Source of the DNA: Gardnerella vaginalis 1500E
Lineage (GTDB): Bacteria > Actinomycetota > Actinomycetes > Actinomycetales > Bifidobacteriaceae
Direction of reading: 5' to 3'
Length of the DNA stretch: 64,000 bases
Assembly: GCF_000263595.1 (NCBI RefSeq)
Contig: NZ_ADES01000011.1
Location: forward strand, 62,001 to 126,000
This document shows, in pieces, positions 37,939 through 47,367 of the stretch (within the stretch, counting starts at the first letter, position 1; every line of letters starts with the position of its first letter). The notes under the pieces are model-generated. The model saw only the letters and a list, made by a program, of their open reading frames with translations. It ran no database searches and was not told the DNA's origin. The translations under genes and the position numbers were made by a program.

Positions 37939-38484
37939 ATGGTTAATTCTAGGCAGGATGCTGAAATAGATGATGACGGAGATGTTGTTTTTAAGCAACA
38001 ACGTCCCTCTACAAAAGCTGCTAGATTAGATGCTATTGAGCAGGCTTTGTTGTCTGAGGTTATTACGTCTCAGTCTCAGCTTTCTAAGGTTCTTGCTCTC
38101 CACGGCTTTAATGTTACTCAAGCTACTTTAAGCCGCGATTTAGATGAGATAAATGCTGTTAAGATTCGTTTAACCGACGGTAGGATTGCCTACGTTTTGG
38201 GGGATGGCACTGGAAATCGTCATGCAATGGATACTGTTCGTATAGATCAGCAGGTTGCTCGAACGTTATCTGGTCTTGTTACGGAAGTTGCTCACGCAAA
38301 TAATATTGTTGTGATTCATACTCCATCTGGAGCTGCACAGTATGTTGCTAGCGTTATAGATCGCCAGCCTTTGAAGGGTATTTTGGGCTCTGTTGCAGGA
38401 GATGACACTGTTATTATGGTTTGCGTTTCCAATGAAGAAGCGGAAGAAAGAGCAAACTGGATGCTTACTGTTGCATCTCGCTAA
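37939..38484 (+). CDS. argR: Arginine repressor
   Basis: Arginine-responsive hexameric regulator, 181 aa. A non-conserved acidic N-terminal ~25 residues precede the winged-helix domain (ALLSEVITSQSQLSKVLALHGF, TQATLSRDLDEINAVKIR) and the C-terminal arginine-binding domain (VIHTPSGAAQYVASVIDR, GSVAGDDTVIMV, with the DD pair that contacts arginine). It is separated from argG by its own terminator. The AT-rich sequence before the start (around TGTATAAATG at 37900) may hold an ARG box for self-control, but I cannot confirm one. Confidence 0.95.
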   Translation: MVNSRQDAEIDDDGDVVFKQQRPSTKAARLDAIEQALLSEVITSQSQLSKVLALHGFNVTQATLSRDLDEINAVKIRLTDGRIAYVLGDGTGNRHAMDTVRIDQQVARTLSGLVTEVAHANNIVVIHTPSGAAQYVASVIDRQPLKGILGSVAGDDTVIMVCVSNEEAEERANWMLTVASR

Positions 38485-38533
38485 TTATAGAAAAATCTTA
38501 GTCGAAAATTTATTCGTGAATATTTATATTTAT

Positions 38534-38569
38534 AACGTGTACAGTGCAAATTATGCTGTACACGTTTTT
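38534..38569 (+). terminator. Rho-independent terminator of argR
   Basis: AACGTGTACAG pairs perfectly with CTGTACACGTT over 11 bp, followed by TTT. It separates argR from argGH. Confidence 0.9.
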
Positions 38570-38728
38570 ATATGTATAAGTATGATTTCTAAATTTTATA
38601 TATTTTTTCACGTAATGTGACAAAAAAATAAAAATACAACAATTTGTGACATGTCTATTGCGTTTATCTTGTGTGTATAATATGCTCTATATTGTTTAGT
38701 TATACAAAGCGCTGCATATGGAGGTCAC

Positions 38729-39943
38729 ATGAATACTAATAAGCGCATTGTTCTGGCGTACTCAGGCGGCTTGGATACTTCTGTAGCAATTCCTTACTTG
38801 AAAGAACAAACCGGCCAAGATGTTGTTGCCGTATCTCTTAATGTTGGTCAAGGCGGCGAAGCTCTTGATGCAATAAAGAAGCGCGCATTAGCTTGCGGTG
38901 CAGTAGAATCTTATGTTGTTGATGCGCGAGATGAGTTTGCCAACGATTATTGCATGCTCGCTTTGAAAGCAAATGCAATGTACGAAGATGTGTATCCTCT
39001 TGTTTCTGCACTATCTCGTCCACTGATTACAAAGCATTTAGTGCATGCGGCGCACGAATTTGATGCGGATACTATTGCTCATGGTTGCACCGGAAAGGGA
39101 AATGATCAAGTTCGTTTTGAAGTTGCTATCAAATCCTTAGATCCACAGTTAAAAGCAATCAGCCCTATTAGAGATTTGTCGCTTACTCGCGATGTTGAAA
39201 TCGCTTTTGCAAACAGTCACCAGCTTCCAATTGAGCAAAGTGAGAAAAGCCCTTACTCAATTGATCAAAACGTTTGGGGTCGTGCAATTGAAACAGGTTT
39301 CTTGGAAGATCCTTGGAATGCTCCAACAGAAGAGTGCTATTCTTACACTCAAAATCCTATGGAGTCTCAAGAGCCTGATGAAGTGACTATCACTTTTGAA
39401 AAAGGTGTTCCAGTTGCTATTGACGGTCATAGTGTAACGCCTTTGCAAGCTATTGAAGAAATGAACGCAAGAGCAGGTGCTCAAGGAATCGGTCGAATTG
39501 ACATTATTGAAGATCGTTTAGTTGGCATCAAGTCTCGCGAATTGTATGAAGTTCCAGGAGCTCAGGCTCTTATTGCTGCACATCAAGAGCTGGAAAACTG
39601 CTGTTTGGAACGTGAGCAGCACAGGCTAAAGCGTGATCTTGATAAAAAGTGGGCAGAATTTGTTTACGATGGTCAATGGTTCTCTCCAGTTGTGCGTTCT
39701 TTGAATGCGTTTATTAACGAAACTCAGGAACATGTTTCTGGCGATATTCGAATGACTATGTACGCCGGAAAAGCTGTTGTTACTGGTAGACGCTCCGAAG
39801 AGTCTCTGTATGACTTTAACTTAGCTACGTACGATTCTTCCGATACCTTCGATCAGCGTGCTTCCAACGGTTTTATTGAAATTTACGGATTGTCAAATAC
39901 TGTTGCTGCAGCTCGTGACATGCGCGTTTCAAAAAACAATTAA
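38729..39943 (+). CDS. argG: Argininosuccinate synthase
   Basis: Joins citrulline and aspartate with ATP. The 404-aa protein has the PP-loop [15 protein letters not shown] at residues 10-24, [30 protein letters not shown] and the C-terminal tetramerisation arm. The ribosome site is ATGGAGGTC before the ATG. The 245-base gap from argR contains the argR terminator and AT-rich promoter sequence. argH follows 18 bases on, in the same operon. Confidence 0.97.
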   Translation: MNTNKRIVLAYSGGLDTSVAIPYLKEQTGQDVVAVSLNVGQGGEALDAIKKRALACGAVESYVVDARDEFANDYCMLALKANAMYEDVYPLVSALSRPLITKHLVHAAHEFDADTIAHGCTGKGNDQVRFEVAIKSLDPQLKAISPIRDLSLTRDVEIAFANSHQLPIEQSEKSPYSIDQNVWGRAIETGFLEDPWNAPTEECYSYTQNPMESQEPDEVTITFEKGVPVAIDGHSVTPLQAIEEMNARAGAQGIGRIDIIEDRLVGIKSRELYEVPGAQALIAAHQELENCCLEREQHRLKRDLDKKWAEFVYDGQWFSPVVRSLNAFINETQEHVSGDIRMTMYAGKAVVTGRRSEESLYDFNLATYDSSDTFDQRASNGFIEIYGLSNTVAAARDMRVSKNN

Positions 39944-39961
39944 TTTGGATTTGAGGTAATA

Positions 39962-41449
39962 ATGATTTCTCACGATACAACAAAAAACGCTAGCAATCCG
40001 ATTGCATTGTGGGGTGGACGTTTTAGCTCTGGTCCATCTAAAGAGCTTGCTGCATTAAGCAAATCAACACAGTTTGATTGGCGATTAGCTGATGATGATA
40101 TTGCTGGATCTAGAGCTCACGCGTTTGCGTTGTATCGTGCAGGTCTTCTTAGCAAAGAAGAGTATTCAGAACTGATTTGCTCATTAAACGAATTGCAAAA
40201 GCAAGTTGATTCAGGAACTTTTGCTCCTATTGAAGAAGACGAAGATGAGGCAACTGCGTTAGAGCGAGGATTGCTTGAAATTGCTGGAAGCAAGTTAGGC
40301 GGAAAGCTTAGAGCAGGTCGTTCTAGAAATGATCAGATTGCAGCGCTTATACGCATGTTCTTACGCCGACATGCTCGATTTATTGCAAATCTACTGCTAA
40401 CAGTTTGCAAAGCTCTAATTACTCAGTCAAAAAATGCAGAAGATGCTGTAATGCCAGGTAGAACTCATATGCAGCATGCTCAACCTATTTTACTTGCGCA
40501 CCAATTAATGGCTCACGTTTGGCCACTACTGCGCAACATTCAGAGACTTGTTGATTGGGATTCACGCGCAAACGAAAGCCCTTATGGTGCTGGAGCTTTA
40601 GCTGGAAACACTCTTGGTCTCAACGCTGATGGCGTTGCTAAGGAGCTTGGTTTCGACGCTGTTTGTGCAAACTCTATTTACGCAACCGCAAGCAGAGATA
40701 TTGTTGCTGAATTTGCATTTATTTCAGCAATGATTGGCGTCGATATTTCTCGGTTAAGCGAAGAAATTATTATTTGGAATACGCAAGAATTTGCTTTTGT
40801 GCGCTTGGATGACGCTTATTCAACCGGTTCTTCTATTATGCCTCAGAAAAAGAATCCAGATATTGCAGAGCTCGCAAGAGGAAAGTCTGGCAGATTAATT
40901 GGTGACTTAACAGGATTAATGGCAACTCTTAAAGGTCTTCCTACTGCTTATGCTCGCGATCTTCAGGAAGATAAAGAAGCTGTTTTTGATCAAATTGATA
41001 CGTTAGAAGTGCTGCTTCCAGCATTTGCAGGAATGCTAAAAACTATGCAGTTTGATTTTAAGCGTCTTCGTGAGCAATCAGCCACAGGTTTTGCGCTCGC
41101 AACAGATATTGCAGAATGGCTGGTAAAGCAAGGTGTTCCATTCCGTAATGCTCATACTTTGTCTGGTTTGTGTGTAAAGCGAGCAGAAGAAATCGGCGGA
41201 GATCTTGCTGATTTAAGCGACGACGATTTCGCGAATATTTTAGACGGATTTATTGATTGCAGCAAAATTCCTGATCTTAGAAAACTGCTTTCAAGTGACG
41301 GATCTGTTGCGTCTCGTTGCACTAGAGGCGGAACTGCACTAGTGCGAGTTCTTGAACAAATAAATGAAGCTGAATCTAAAGTAAATGAATATAGTAAGTT
41401 TGTTTCTTCTACAAGCGACGGTTCCGCTTATAGTTCATCTTCAAAATAA
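39962..41449 (+). CDS. argH: Argininosuccinate lyase
   Basis: Splits argininosuccinate into arginine and fumarate. It has the fumarase-superfamily signature [12 protein letters not shown] with catalytic Ser, TMQHAQP in the form [15 protein letters not shown], and [11 protein letters not shown] at the N-terminus. At 495 aa it is about 30 residues longer than usual because of a Ser-rich C-terminal tail ([18 protein letters not shown]). With argG it gives citrulline-to-arginine conversion; the earlier arg genes are absent here. Confidence 0.96.
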   Translation: MISHDTTKNASNPIALWGGRFSSGPSKELAALSKSTQFDWRLADDDIAGSRAHAFALYRAGLLSKEEYSELICSLNELQKQVDSGTFAPIEEDEDEATALERGLLEIAGSKLGGKLRAGRSRNDQIAALIRMFLRRHARFIANLLLTVCKALITQSKNAEDAVMPGRTHMQHAQPILLAHQLMAHVWPLLRNIQRLVDWDSRANESPYGAGALAGNTLGLNADGVAKELGFDAVCANSIYATASRDIVAEFAFISAMIGVDISRLSEEIIIWNTQEFAFVRLDDAYSTGSSIMPQKKNPDIAELARGKSGRLIGDLTGLMATLKGLPTAYARDLQEDKEAVFDQIDTLEVLLPAFAGMLKTMQFDFKRLREQSATGFALATDIAEWLVKQGVPFRNAHTLSGLCVKRAEEIGGDLADLSDDDFANILDGFIDCSKIPDLRKLLSSDGSVASRCTRGGTALVRVLEQINEAESKVNEYSKFVSSTSDGSAYSSSSK

Positions 41450-41586
41450 TATTGTGCAAAATTGAAATATTGTGATTATGCTTTTGACAGCTTTGTAATA
41501 GTGTCTGCCTGTACTGCAAAAATTAAAAGGCTTGCGGACGCGCATAGCGCCCGATATTTCGGAATTTTTGCAATAAGGAGATACGA

Positions 41587-42906
41587 ATGGCTCAGGTCAG
41601 GAATTACAAGGAAGCAGGTTTTGCTTCTTTGTTTGAAGAGCTAAAGTGGCGTGGATTGATTTCTCAATCTACAGACGAGAAACAGCTTGCTCAAGCACTT
41701 GACGGAGAACCATTAACGTATTATTGCGGCTATGATCCTACAGCTGCATCTTTGCATATTGGAAATCTTGTTCAGCTTATTAACATGCGCCACTTGCAGG
41801 CAGCAGGTCATCATCCTATTGCGCTTGTTGGTGGAGCAACTGGTTTGATTGGTGACCCTCGTCAAAGTGGTGAGCGAACTTTAAATTCTAAAGATATTGT
41901 TGCTGCATGGGCTGAACGTTTGCATAATCAGATTGGACGTATTCTGCCTCTTGATGGAGAAAATCCTGTTCGTTTTGTTAGCAATTACGACTGGGTTTCT
42001 AAGATGTCTGCTATTGATTTCTTGCGAGATGTTGGCAAAAACTTCCGTGTTGGCACAATGATCGCTAAGGATATTGTTGCTCGTCGCTTGAACTCAGATG
42101 AAGGTATTTCTTTTGCAGAGTTTAGTTACCAGGTTTTGCAAGGAAACGATTTCTTGTATCTCTTTGATAACTACAATGTTACTTTGCAGCTTGGTGGATC
42201 TGATCAGTGGGGTAATTTGACTTCTGGCATGGATCTGATTCGTAAGGTTCGCGGAGCTTCAGTAAACGTATTTACTAGCCCGATTATTACGGATAATCAG
42301 GGCCGCAAGTTTGGTAAGTCTGAAGGCAACGCAATGTGGCTTGACCCAACAATGTTAAGCCCATACCGCTTCTACCAGTTCTGGTTTAATCAGCCTGATG
42401 ATGAAGTTGTTAAGTTACTTAAAGTTTTCACATTCTTACCAAAGAGTGAGATTGAGCGTTTAGCGCAGCAAATTCAAGAAGATCCAGGAAGCCGTGAAGC
42501 TCAGCGCGTGCTTGCTTGGGAAGTTACAAGTTTTGTTCATGGTGAAGATTTAACTAACCAAGCTATTGAAGCTTCTTCCGCACTGTTTGGACGTGGAGAT
42601 ATTAAAAATATTGATGAGCAGACTCTTGAGGCTGCTTTAGATGGCATTAAAGTGAAGTCAGAAGATGGTAGCTTAGATTTTGCAAAGTCTCACAATGGGG
42701 ATCGTATTGTAGAAGCTGCGGTTTCTGCAGGTTTGTTCCGCACGATTTCCGAAGCTCGTCGCGCTATCGAAGCTGGTGGTTTGTATCTAAATAATGAACG
42801 CGTTGAAGGCGTTGATGATGTTCTTGACGATAATTCGTTCTTACATGGTCGTTTTGCTTTGCTTCGCCGCGGTAAAAAAGCTATTGGTGCTGTAGAGCGC
42901 GCATGA
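41587..42906 (+). CDS. tyrS: Tyrosine-tRNA ligase
   Basis: Class I aminoacyl-tRNA synthetase, 439 aa. The HIGH-type motif is ASLHIGN, followed by the tyrosine pocket ([12 protein letters not shown]) and KMSKS-type motif [10 protein letters not shown]-terminal S4 RNA-binding domain ([23 protein letters not shown]) is present. The ATG follows AAGGAGATACGA. The 137-base leader has no T-box. It begins a co-directional block running to the HAD gene at 49.8 kb. Confidence 0.97.
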   Translation: MAQVRNYKEAGFASLFEELKWRGLISQSTDEKQLAQALDGEPLTYYCGYDPTAASLHIGNLVQLINMRHLQAAGHHPIALVGGATGLIGDPRQSGERTLNSKDIVAAWAERLHNQIGRILPLDGENPVRFVSNYDWVSKMSAIDFLRDVGKNFRVGTMIAKDIVARRLNSDEGISFAEFSYQVLQGNDFLYLFDNYNVTLQLGGSDQWGNLTSGMDLIRKVRGASVNVFTSPIITDNQGRKFGKSEGNAMWLDPTMLSPYRFYQFWFNQPDDEVVKLLKVFTFLPKSEIERLAQQIQEDPGSREAQRVLAWEVTSFVHGEDLTNQAIEASSALFGRGDIKNIDEQTLEAALDGIKVKSEDGSLDFAKSHNGDRIVEAAVSAGLFRTISEARRAIEAGGLYLNNERVEGVDDVLDDNSFLHGRFALLRRGKKAIGAVERA

Positions 42907-42970
42907 TTTGTTTTTAATATTAGATTAATATTAATTTATTGTCTATTAGAATTTGAAAGGTATGCCGATA

Positions 42971-44386
42971 ATGGGCGAAGAGCGCGGATCACGTAGTGGC
43001 AAGTCGTTTGGTAATCGTGGTAATTTTGGCCATCGAAACGGTGGTAAAAGTGGTGAAAGACGCGGTGGTTTCCATAAAGATGGATTCCACAAGAGTGGTT
43101 CTAAGAGAAGTGGTTTCCGTTCTGAAAATCGCGACGGAGAACATCGTTTTAACCGTAATCGCCGCTTTGATGATCGCCGTGATGATCGTCGTTCGCGCGA
43201 TTTTGAGCATGGCGGTGAAGAAGGCGGAAATCCTCGCTACAAGAAGTTTGATGGTGAAAAACGTTTCGACCGTCGAAATAATCACAACGAGAATCGCAGA
43301 GAAAATAATCGCGGTGGAAACTTCCACAAGGATTTCCATAAAGATTCCAGAAGTGATTTTGGCGATAATCGTCGTGATAATCGCAGCGAAAATCGTCGCT
43401 TTGACAATCACCATAATAATCGTTACGACCGCAATGATCGCAATGATCGTTACGACCGCAATAATCGCAATGAAAATCGTCGCTTCGACGAACATCGCAG
43501 CTCTGAGCGCCGAAACAGCAATGCGCATGGCAATGTCAGATTTGAAAATGGACCTCGTCGCAATTCTGACGGAACGGTTTCATATCCATCACAAAACCCT
43601 TATACCGCGCGTCGCCCTGGCGAGCCTAAAATGCCAAAGGGTCTAGAGTGGGCAATGCTTTCTAAGGAAGACCGTGAGCGTTTGCGTGGCCTTTCCAAGG
43701 AGCATGCTGAAAATATTGGTCTTCATATTCTTGCAGCCTACGTTTTGCAGGAAGAGAATCCTGATCTTGCTTTGGAACACGCAAAATGGGTTGCTAAGCA
43801 GGCTTCAAGAATTGATTTTGCTCGCGAAACATTAGCTTTTGTATCTTATCGTCAAGGCGATTACAAGCTTGCTGCTAAAGAATTCCGCACTGCAATGCGC
43901 ATGAACGGTTATCTCGACTACCTGCCATTTATTGCAGATTGTGAGCGCGGCATGGGCAATCTAGATAAAGCCTTAGAAATTTGCATGTCAGATGAAGCAA
44001 AAAGCCTTAAGGGTGAAGTTAAAGCCGAAATGTTCCTAGTGTACGCCGGTGTTTTGTTTGATACTGATCATGCAGATAAAGCTATTGAGCTCGTTCATGC
44101 AATGGGCCGTTCAAAGGGCTTACCTGGAGAGTATCGTATGCGTGCCGTTCAAGCTGAGCAGTACTTCTTAGAAGAAGCAGGCAGAAGCGATGAAGCCGTA
44201 GAATTAGAATCTTTGCTCGACAGTCTTGAAAATCAGTATGCTGATGCTGACGATGACGATATTAACCCAGATGATATTGTTATTGACTACGATTTGGAAC
44301 ATTTGAACGACGCCATGATGGATGAGATTGGTGTAAGTGAAGATGATTGCGAATTTGCTCCAGAAGAAGATGAATCTGAGGATTAA
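42971..44386 (+). CDS. TPR-like protein with a long Arg/Gly/Asn/Asp-rich disordered N-terminus
   Basis: About 471 aa. The first ~215 residues are almost only Arg, Gly, Asn, Asp, His, Lys, Phe and Ser, with RGG-like pieces (SGERRGGFHK, RRDDRRSRD) and imperfect repeats of NRYDRNDRND type. This composition is typical of RNA-binding, phase-separating segments. From about 220 a helical tetratricopeptide-like domain follows (AAYVLQEENPDLALEHAKWVAKQA, YRQGDYKLAAKEFRTAMR), then an acidic C-terminus (DADDDDINPDD, EDESED). The ATG at 42971 has GAAAGG ten bases before it; codons upstream are less suitable. Function unknown; the place behind tyrS suggests a link to translation. Confidence 0.8.
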   Translation: MGEERGSRSGKSFGNRGNFGHRNGGKSGERRGGFHKDGFHKSGSKRSGFRSENRDGEHRFNRNRRFDDRRDDRRSRDFEHGGEEGGNPRYKKFDGEKRFDRRNNHNENRRENNRGGNFHKDFHKDSRSDFGDNRRDNRSENRRFDNHHNNRYDRNDRNDRYDRNNRNENRRFDEHRSSERRNSNAHGNVRFENGPRRNSDGTVSYPSQNPYTARRPGEPKMPKGLEWAMLSKEDRERLRGLSKEHAENIGLHILAAYVLQEENPDLALEHAKWVAKQASRIDFARETLAFVSYRQGDYKLAAKEFRTAMRMNGYLDYLPFIADCERGMGNLDKALEICMSDEAKSLKGEVKAEMFLVYAGVLFDTDHADKAIELVHAMGRSKGLPGEYRMRAVQAEQYFLEEAGRSDEAVELESLLDSLENQYADADDDDINPDDIVIDYDLEHLNDAMMDEIGVSEDDCEFAPEEDESED

Positions 44387-44406
44387 AATCATTTAAGGCT
44401 ATTTTT

Positions 44407-45519
44407 ATGCAACTTGAAACGAGAAAGAATTTTTCTGCAAGTACTCGTCCTTTAAGTGAAGCTTTTAGCTTAGCTTTGCTTGATTTGGATGGTGTTGTTT
44501 ATAGAGGCGGAAATTCTGTTGAGTATGCTGCTGAATCGATTGAGTCCGCTCAAAAACGCGGAATGTTTATTGAATACACAACAAATAATTCTTCTCGTTT
44601 TCAAACTGTTGTTGCTAAACAATTGGAAAGTTTTGGTCTGAGTGTAAAACCATGGCAGATTATTACTTCATCTGTTGTTGCGGCTCGCATGGTTGCGCGT
44701 CATGTTGAGCCAGGTGCTCGTGTTCTAGTTCTTGGTGCTGAGCATTTGCTTGAGGAAGTTAAGCGTGTAGGTTTACAGCCTGTAGATTCTTGCAAAGATG
44801 ATCCGCAAGCTGTTATTCAAGGCTGGTATCCTCAGATGACTTGGCAAGAAATGGCAGAAGTTTCTTTTGCTGTAGAGCACGGAGCTAAATATTTTGTTAC
44901 AAATCGTGATTTAACAATTCCTCGCGAACTTGGAATAGCTCCTGGATGCGGCTCAATGATTCAGGCTGTTATTAATGCTACAGGAGTTGAGCCTATTTCG
45001 TCTGCTGGAAAACCTGAATCTGCAATGTATGACGAGGCTCGACTGCTTGTTGCAGCAAATGCTGAACATGTAAAAACTAAATTTGAGTCAGAGCACGAAC
45101 AATATACTGAAAAAGACGAGTTTGGAAATCCTGTAATAAGTATTTCTAAATCTCTTGCTGTAGGAGACCGTTTAGATACTGATATTGAAGCCGGAACAAG
45201 GGGAGGCTACGAGTCTTTGCTTGTTCTTACTGGAGTTACGAATCCTAGAATGCTTATGCTTGCGCCGGAGCATTTGCGACCAAGCTTTGTTTCTAAAGAT
45301 TTGCGAGGACTTAACGAGTCCCATAACTGCCCAGAGAGAGTGGACGAGCATACTTTTATTTGCGAAAGTGCAAAAGCTGAGCTTACTGATAATCGTATTA
45401 TTGAAGTGAATAATCTTAATGATTGCAATGCTTTGAGGGCTGCATGCGCGTTGACATGGAGTTTGCAAGATAATGGTGAATCTCTTGAAAACTATACTCT
45501 TCCGGAGTTTTCATTATGA
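44407..45519 (+). CDS. HAD-superfamily hydrolase (NagD/PGP type)
   Basis: Phosphatase of HAD class IIA, 370 aa. Motif I is LLDLDGVVYRGG (nucleophile Asp), motif II includes YTTNNSS, and the C-terminal motif is SLAVGDRLDTDIEAGTRGG. The insertion pattern fits p-nitrophenyl phosphatase/phosphoglycolate phosphatase-like enzymes. The last ~80 residues are non-conserved. The stop overlaps the tlyA start by four bases (ATGA), so translation is coupled. The physiological substrate is unknown. Confidence 0.88.
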   Translation: MQLETRKNFSASTRPLSEAFSLALLDLDGVVYRGGNSVEYAAESIESAQKRGMFIEYTTNNSSRFQTVVAKQLESFGLSVKPWQIITSSVVAARMVARHVEPGARVLVLGAEHLLEEVKRVGLQPVDSCKDDPQAVIQGWYPQMTWQEMAEVSFAVEHGAKYFVTNRDLTIPRELGIAPGCGSMIQAVINATGVEPISSAGKPESAMYDEARLLVAANAEHVKTKFESEHEQYTEKDEFGNPVISISKSLAVGDRLDTDIEAGTRGGYESLLVLTGVTNPRMLMLAPEHLRPSFVSKDLRGLNESHNCPERVDEHTFICESAKAELTDNRIIEVNNLNDCNALRAACALTWSLQDNGESLENYTLPEFSL

Positions 45520-46319
45520 GTTTTAATGAAGATTTGCGAATTTTTGTAAACTCTTCTTCACATAAACGTTTGGATTGTGCTCTTGTTGTCAGAGGATTAG
45601 CAGAAAGTAGAACAATAGCTAAGCGTTTAATTCAAAATGGTGCTGTAAGCGTAAATAATAAAACTATTAAAAAATCTTCTTTTCTTGTAGAGGATTCAGA
45701 AGAAATAGTTATTTCTAAATTAGAAGGCGTAAGCTCTTTTGTTAAATATGTTTCTCGCGGAGCTCTTAAGCTAGAAGGAGCTTTTGAAGCGTTTTCTAAA
45801 TACGGTTTATCTACTTCCAAGTCAACTAGAGCATTAGATATTGGTGCGTCAACAGGCGGATTTTGCGACGTGCTTTTACAAAGAGGAGTTGAGCATATTA
45901 TTGCTCTCGATGTTGGTCATGGGCAGCTTAATCCTAAAATTGCGAATAATACTAGAGTAATCGAAATGAGCGGAGTAAATATTCGTAACGTTTACGAAGA
46001 AGATTTGCCGTATAAACCTAATCTGATAGTTTCGGATGTTTCTTTTATTTCTTTAACATTCGTTATTCCAGTAATTGCGCGCATTGCTGAGCATAATGCA
46101 GATGTTGTTTTACTTGTTAAACCTCAGTTTGAGGTTGGAAAAGGAAATCTTGGAAAAGGTGGAATAGTAACAGACGAATCTTTGCGTCTTAAAGCGTTAG
46201 AAAATGTTGAAAATTGTGCTAAAGATAATAATTTGACGATTGTTTCAACAGTAAAATCTCCTATTGAAGGCACTCACGGAAACGTAGAATATTTGCTTTA
46301 TGCGCATTTTGAAGGCTGA
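45516..46319 (+). CDS. tlyA: TlyA family rRNA (cytidine-2'-O)-methyltransferase
   Basis: Methylates cytidines in 16S and 23S rRNA in the actinobacterial relatives studied; loss gives capreomycin resistance there. An N-terminal S4 domain (RLDCALVVRGLAESRTIAKRLIQNGAVSVN in parts) is followed by a Rossmann SAM-binding fold (ALDIGASTGGFCDVLLQRG) with SDVSFISLT and LLVKPQFEVGK carrying the catalytic Lys/Asp. 267 aa, normal. It lies in the conserved block HAD-tlyA-nadK-recN. Confidence 0.93.
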   Translation: MSFNEDLRIFVNSSSHKRLDCALVVRGLAESRTIAKRLIQNGAVSVNNKTIKKSSFLVEDSEEIVISKLEGVSSFVKYVSRGALKLEGAFEAFSKYGLSTSKSTRALDIGASTGGFCDVLLQRGVEHIIALDVGHGQLNPKIANNTRVIEMSGVNIRNVYEEDLPYKPNLIVSDVSFISLTFVIPVIARIAEHNADVVLLVKPQFEVGKGNLGKGGIVTDESLRLKALENVENCAKDNNLTIVSTVKSPIEGTHGNVEYLLYAHFEG

Positions 46320-46400
46320 TAATACAAATACTTACGCCTAATATACGTAGAAGAATTACAATAGTACTGTTATTTGAAAACAGTACGAAGGGTATTTGTG

Positions 46401-47330
46401 ATGCAGCAACATTTCGATGAAAATACTGCTTCTGCGCCTCGACGCGCTCTTGTAGTAACTCATGCGAGACTTGATAGCCACAGTGCTGTAGTAAATCAAG
46501 TTACTTCACAGCTTACTCAAGCGGGTTTTCTAGTTGATGTTTTTCACAGTGCTGCCGTTTCTGACTTTTCTAAAACGCCTACTAATTTAGTTGATGAGCA
46601 TACTGAAATTGTTGTGGTGCTTGGGGGAGATGGCACCATGCTTCAGGCTGCAGAGTTAGTGCATTGCACTACCGTGCCAATTATTGGAATAAATCTTGGT
46701 CACGTTGGTTTTTTGGCAGAATTCGAAAGCTTCCAAATTGATGAAGCAATTAGAAGAATCGCAAATAAGGATTATTCAATCGATCGACGTATGGAAGCCC
46801 ATGTTGACGTATGGCTTCCAGGCGAAAGTGAGCCTTTAAGAGACTGGGCTTTGAATGATATTACGCTTGATCGTGCAGATCGTGGGCGAATGGTAGAGCT
46901 TTCAATACGAGTAGATGATGTTGAAATGTCATCTTTTGGCTGTGATGGTGTAATAGTTTCAACTCCTACTGGTTCAACAGCTTATGCGTTTTCTGCAGGT
47001 GGCTCAATTATGTGGCCAAATGTTGAAGCTCTGCAATTAGTTCCTTTAGCTGCTCACGCGCTTTTTGCTCGTCCGCTTATTATTGGCTCAGGATCTACTT
47101 TTACGATTGATATTCTTGAAGAATCTTCTTCGGGTGGCTGGATTTGTTGCGATGGCAGGCGTCAGCGCGCTCTTCCTCAAGGATCAAGGATTCAAGTTCG
47201 ACAGTCTAAAGATGAGCTTTTGCTGGCTAGACTTTCTGGAGCGCCTTTTACTAAGCGTTTGGTTACAAAATTTGATTTACCAGTAGTTGGTTGGCGAGAA
47301 CATAACAGTAATCAGTCAAACCGTAAATAA
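46401..47330 (+). CDS. nadK: NAD kinase
   Basis: Phosphorylates NAD to NADP. Motifs: VVVLGGDGTMLQAAE, GINLGHVGFLAEF, the conserved NDITLDR and TPTGSTAYAFSAGGSI. ATG at 46401 is preceded by GAAGGG eight bases away; the TTG at 46374 in the same frame is less likely. About 309 aa, normal for actinobacteria. recN follows after 37 bases. Confidence 0.95.
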   Translation: MQQHFDENTASAPRRALVVTHARLDSHSAVVNQVTSQLTQAGFLVDVFHSAAVSDFSKTPTNLVDEHTEIVVVLGGDGTMLQAAELVHCTTVPIIGINLGHVGFLAEFESFQIDEAIRRIANKDYSIDRRMEAHVDVWLPGESEPLRDWALNDITLDRADRGRMVELSIRVDDVEMSSFGCDGVIVSTPTGSTAYAFSAGGSIMWPNVEALQLVPLAAHALFARPLIIGSGSTFTIDILEESSSGGWICCDGRRQRALPQGSRIQVRQSKDELLLARLSGAPFTKRLVTKFDLPVVGWREHNSNQSNRK

Positions 47331-47367
47331 TCCTACTTAACTAATAGCAGTAAAAACGAGGTATAGT

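Noticed and set aside
41450-41586. T-box leader for tyrS
   Set aside because: No specifier stem, TGGNACC-type antiterminator bulge or terminator was found in the 137-base gap; the same holds for pheS.
42989-43646. Long open frames in other frames over the RGG-like region (both strands)
   Set aside because: They are by-products of the repetitive GAT/CGT/AAT codons; their Ile/Thr/Val-only translations look like no protein, and the chosen frame continues into a TPR domain.
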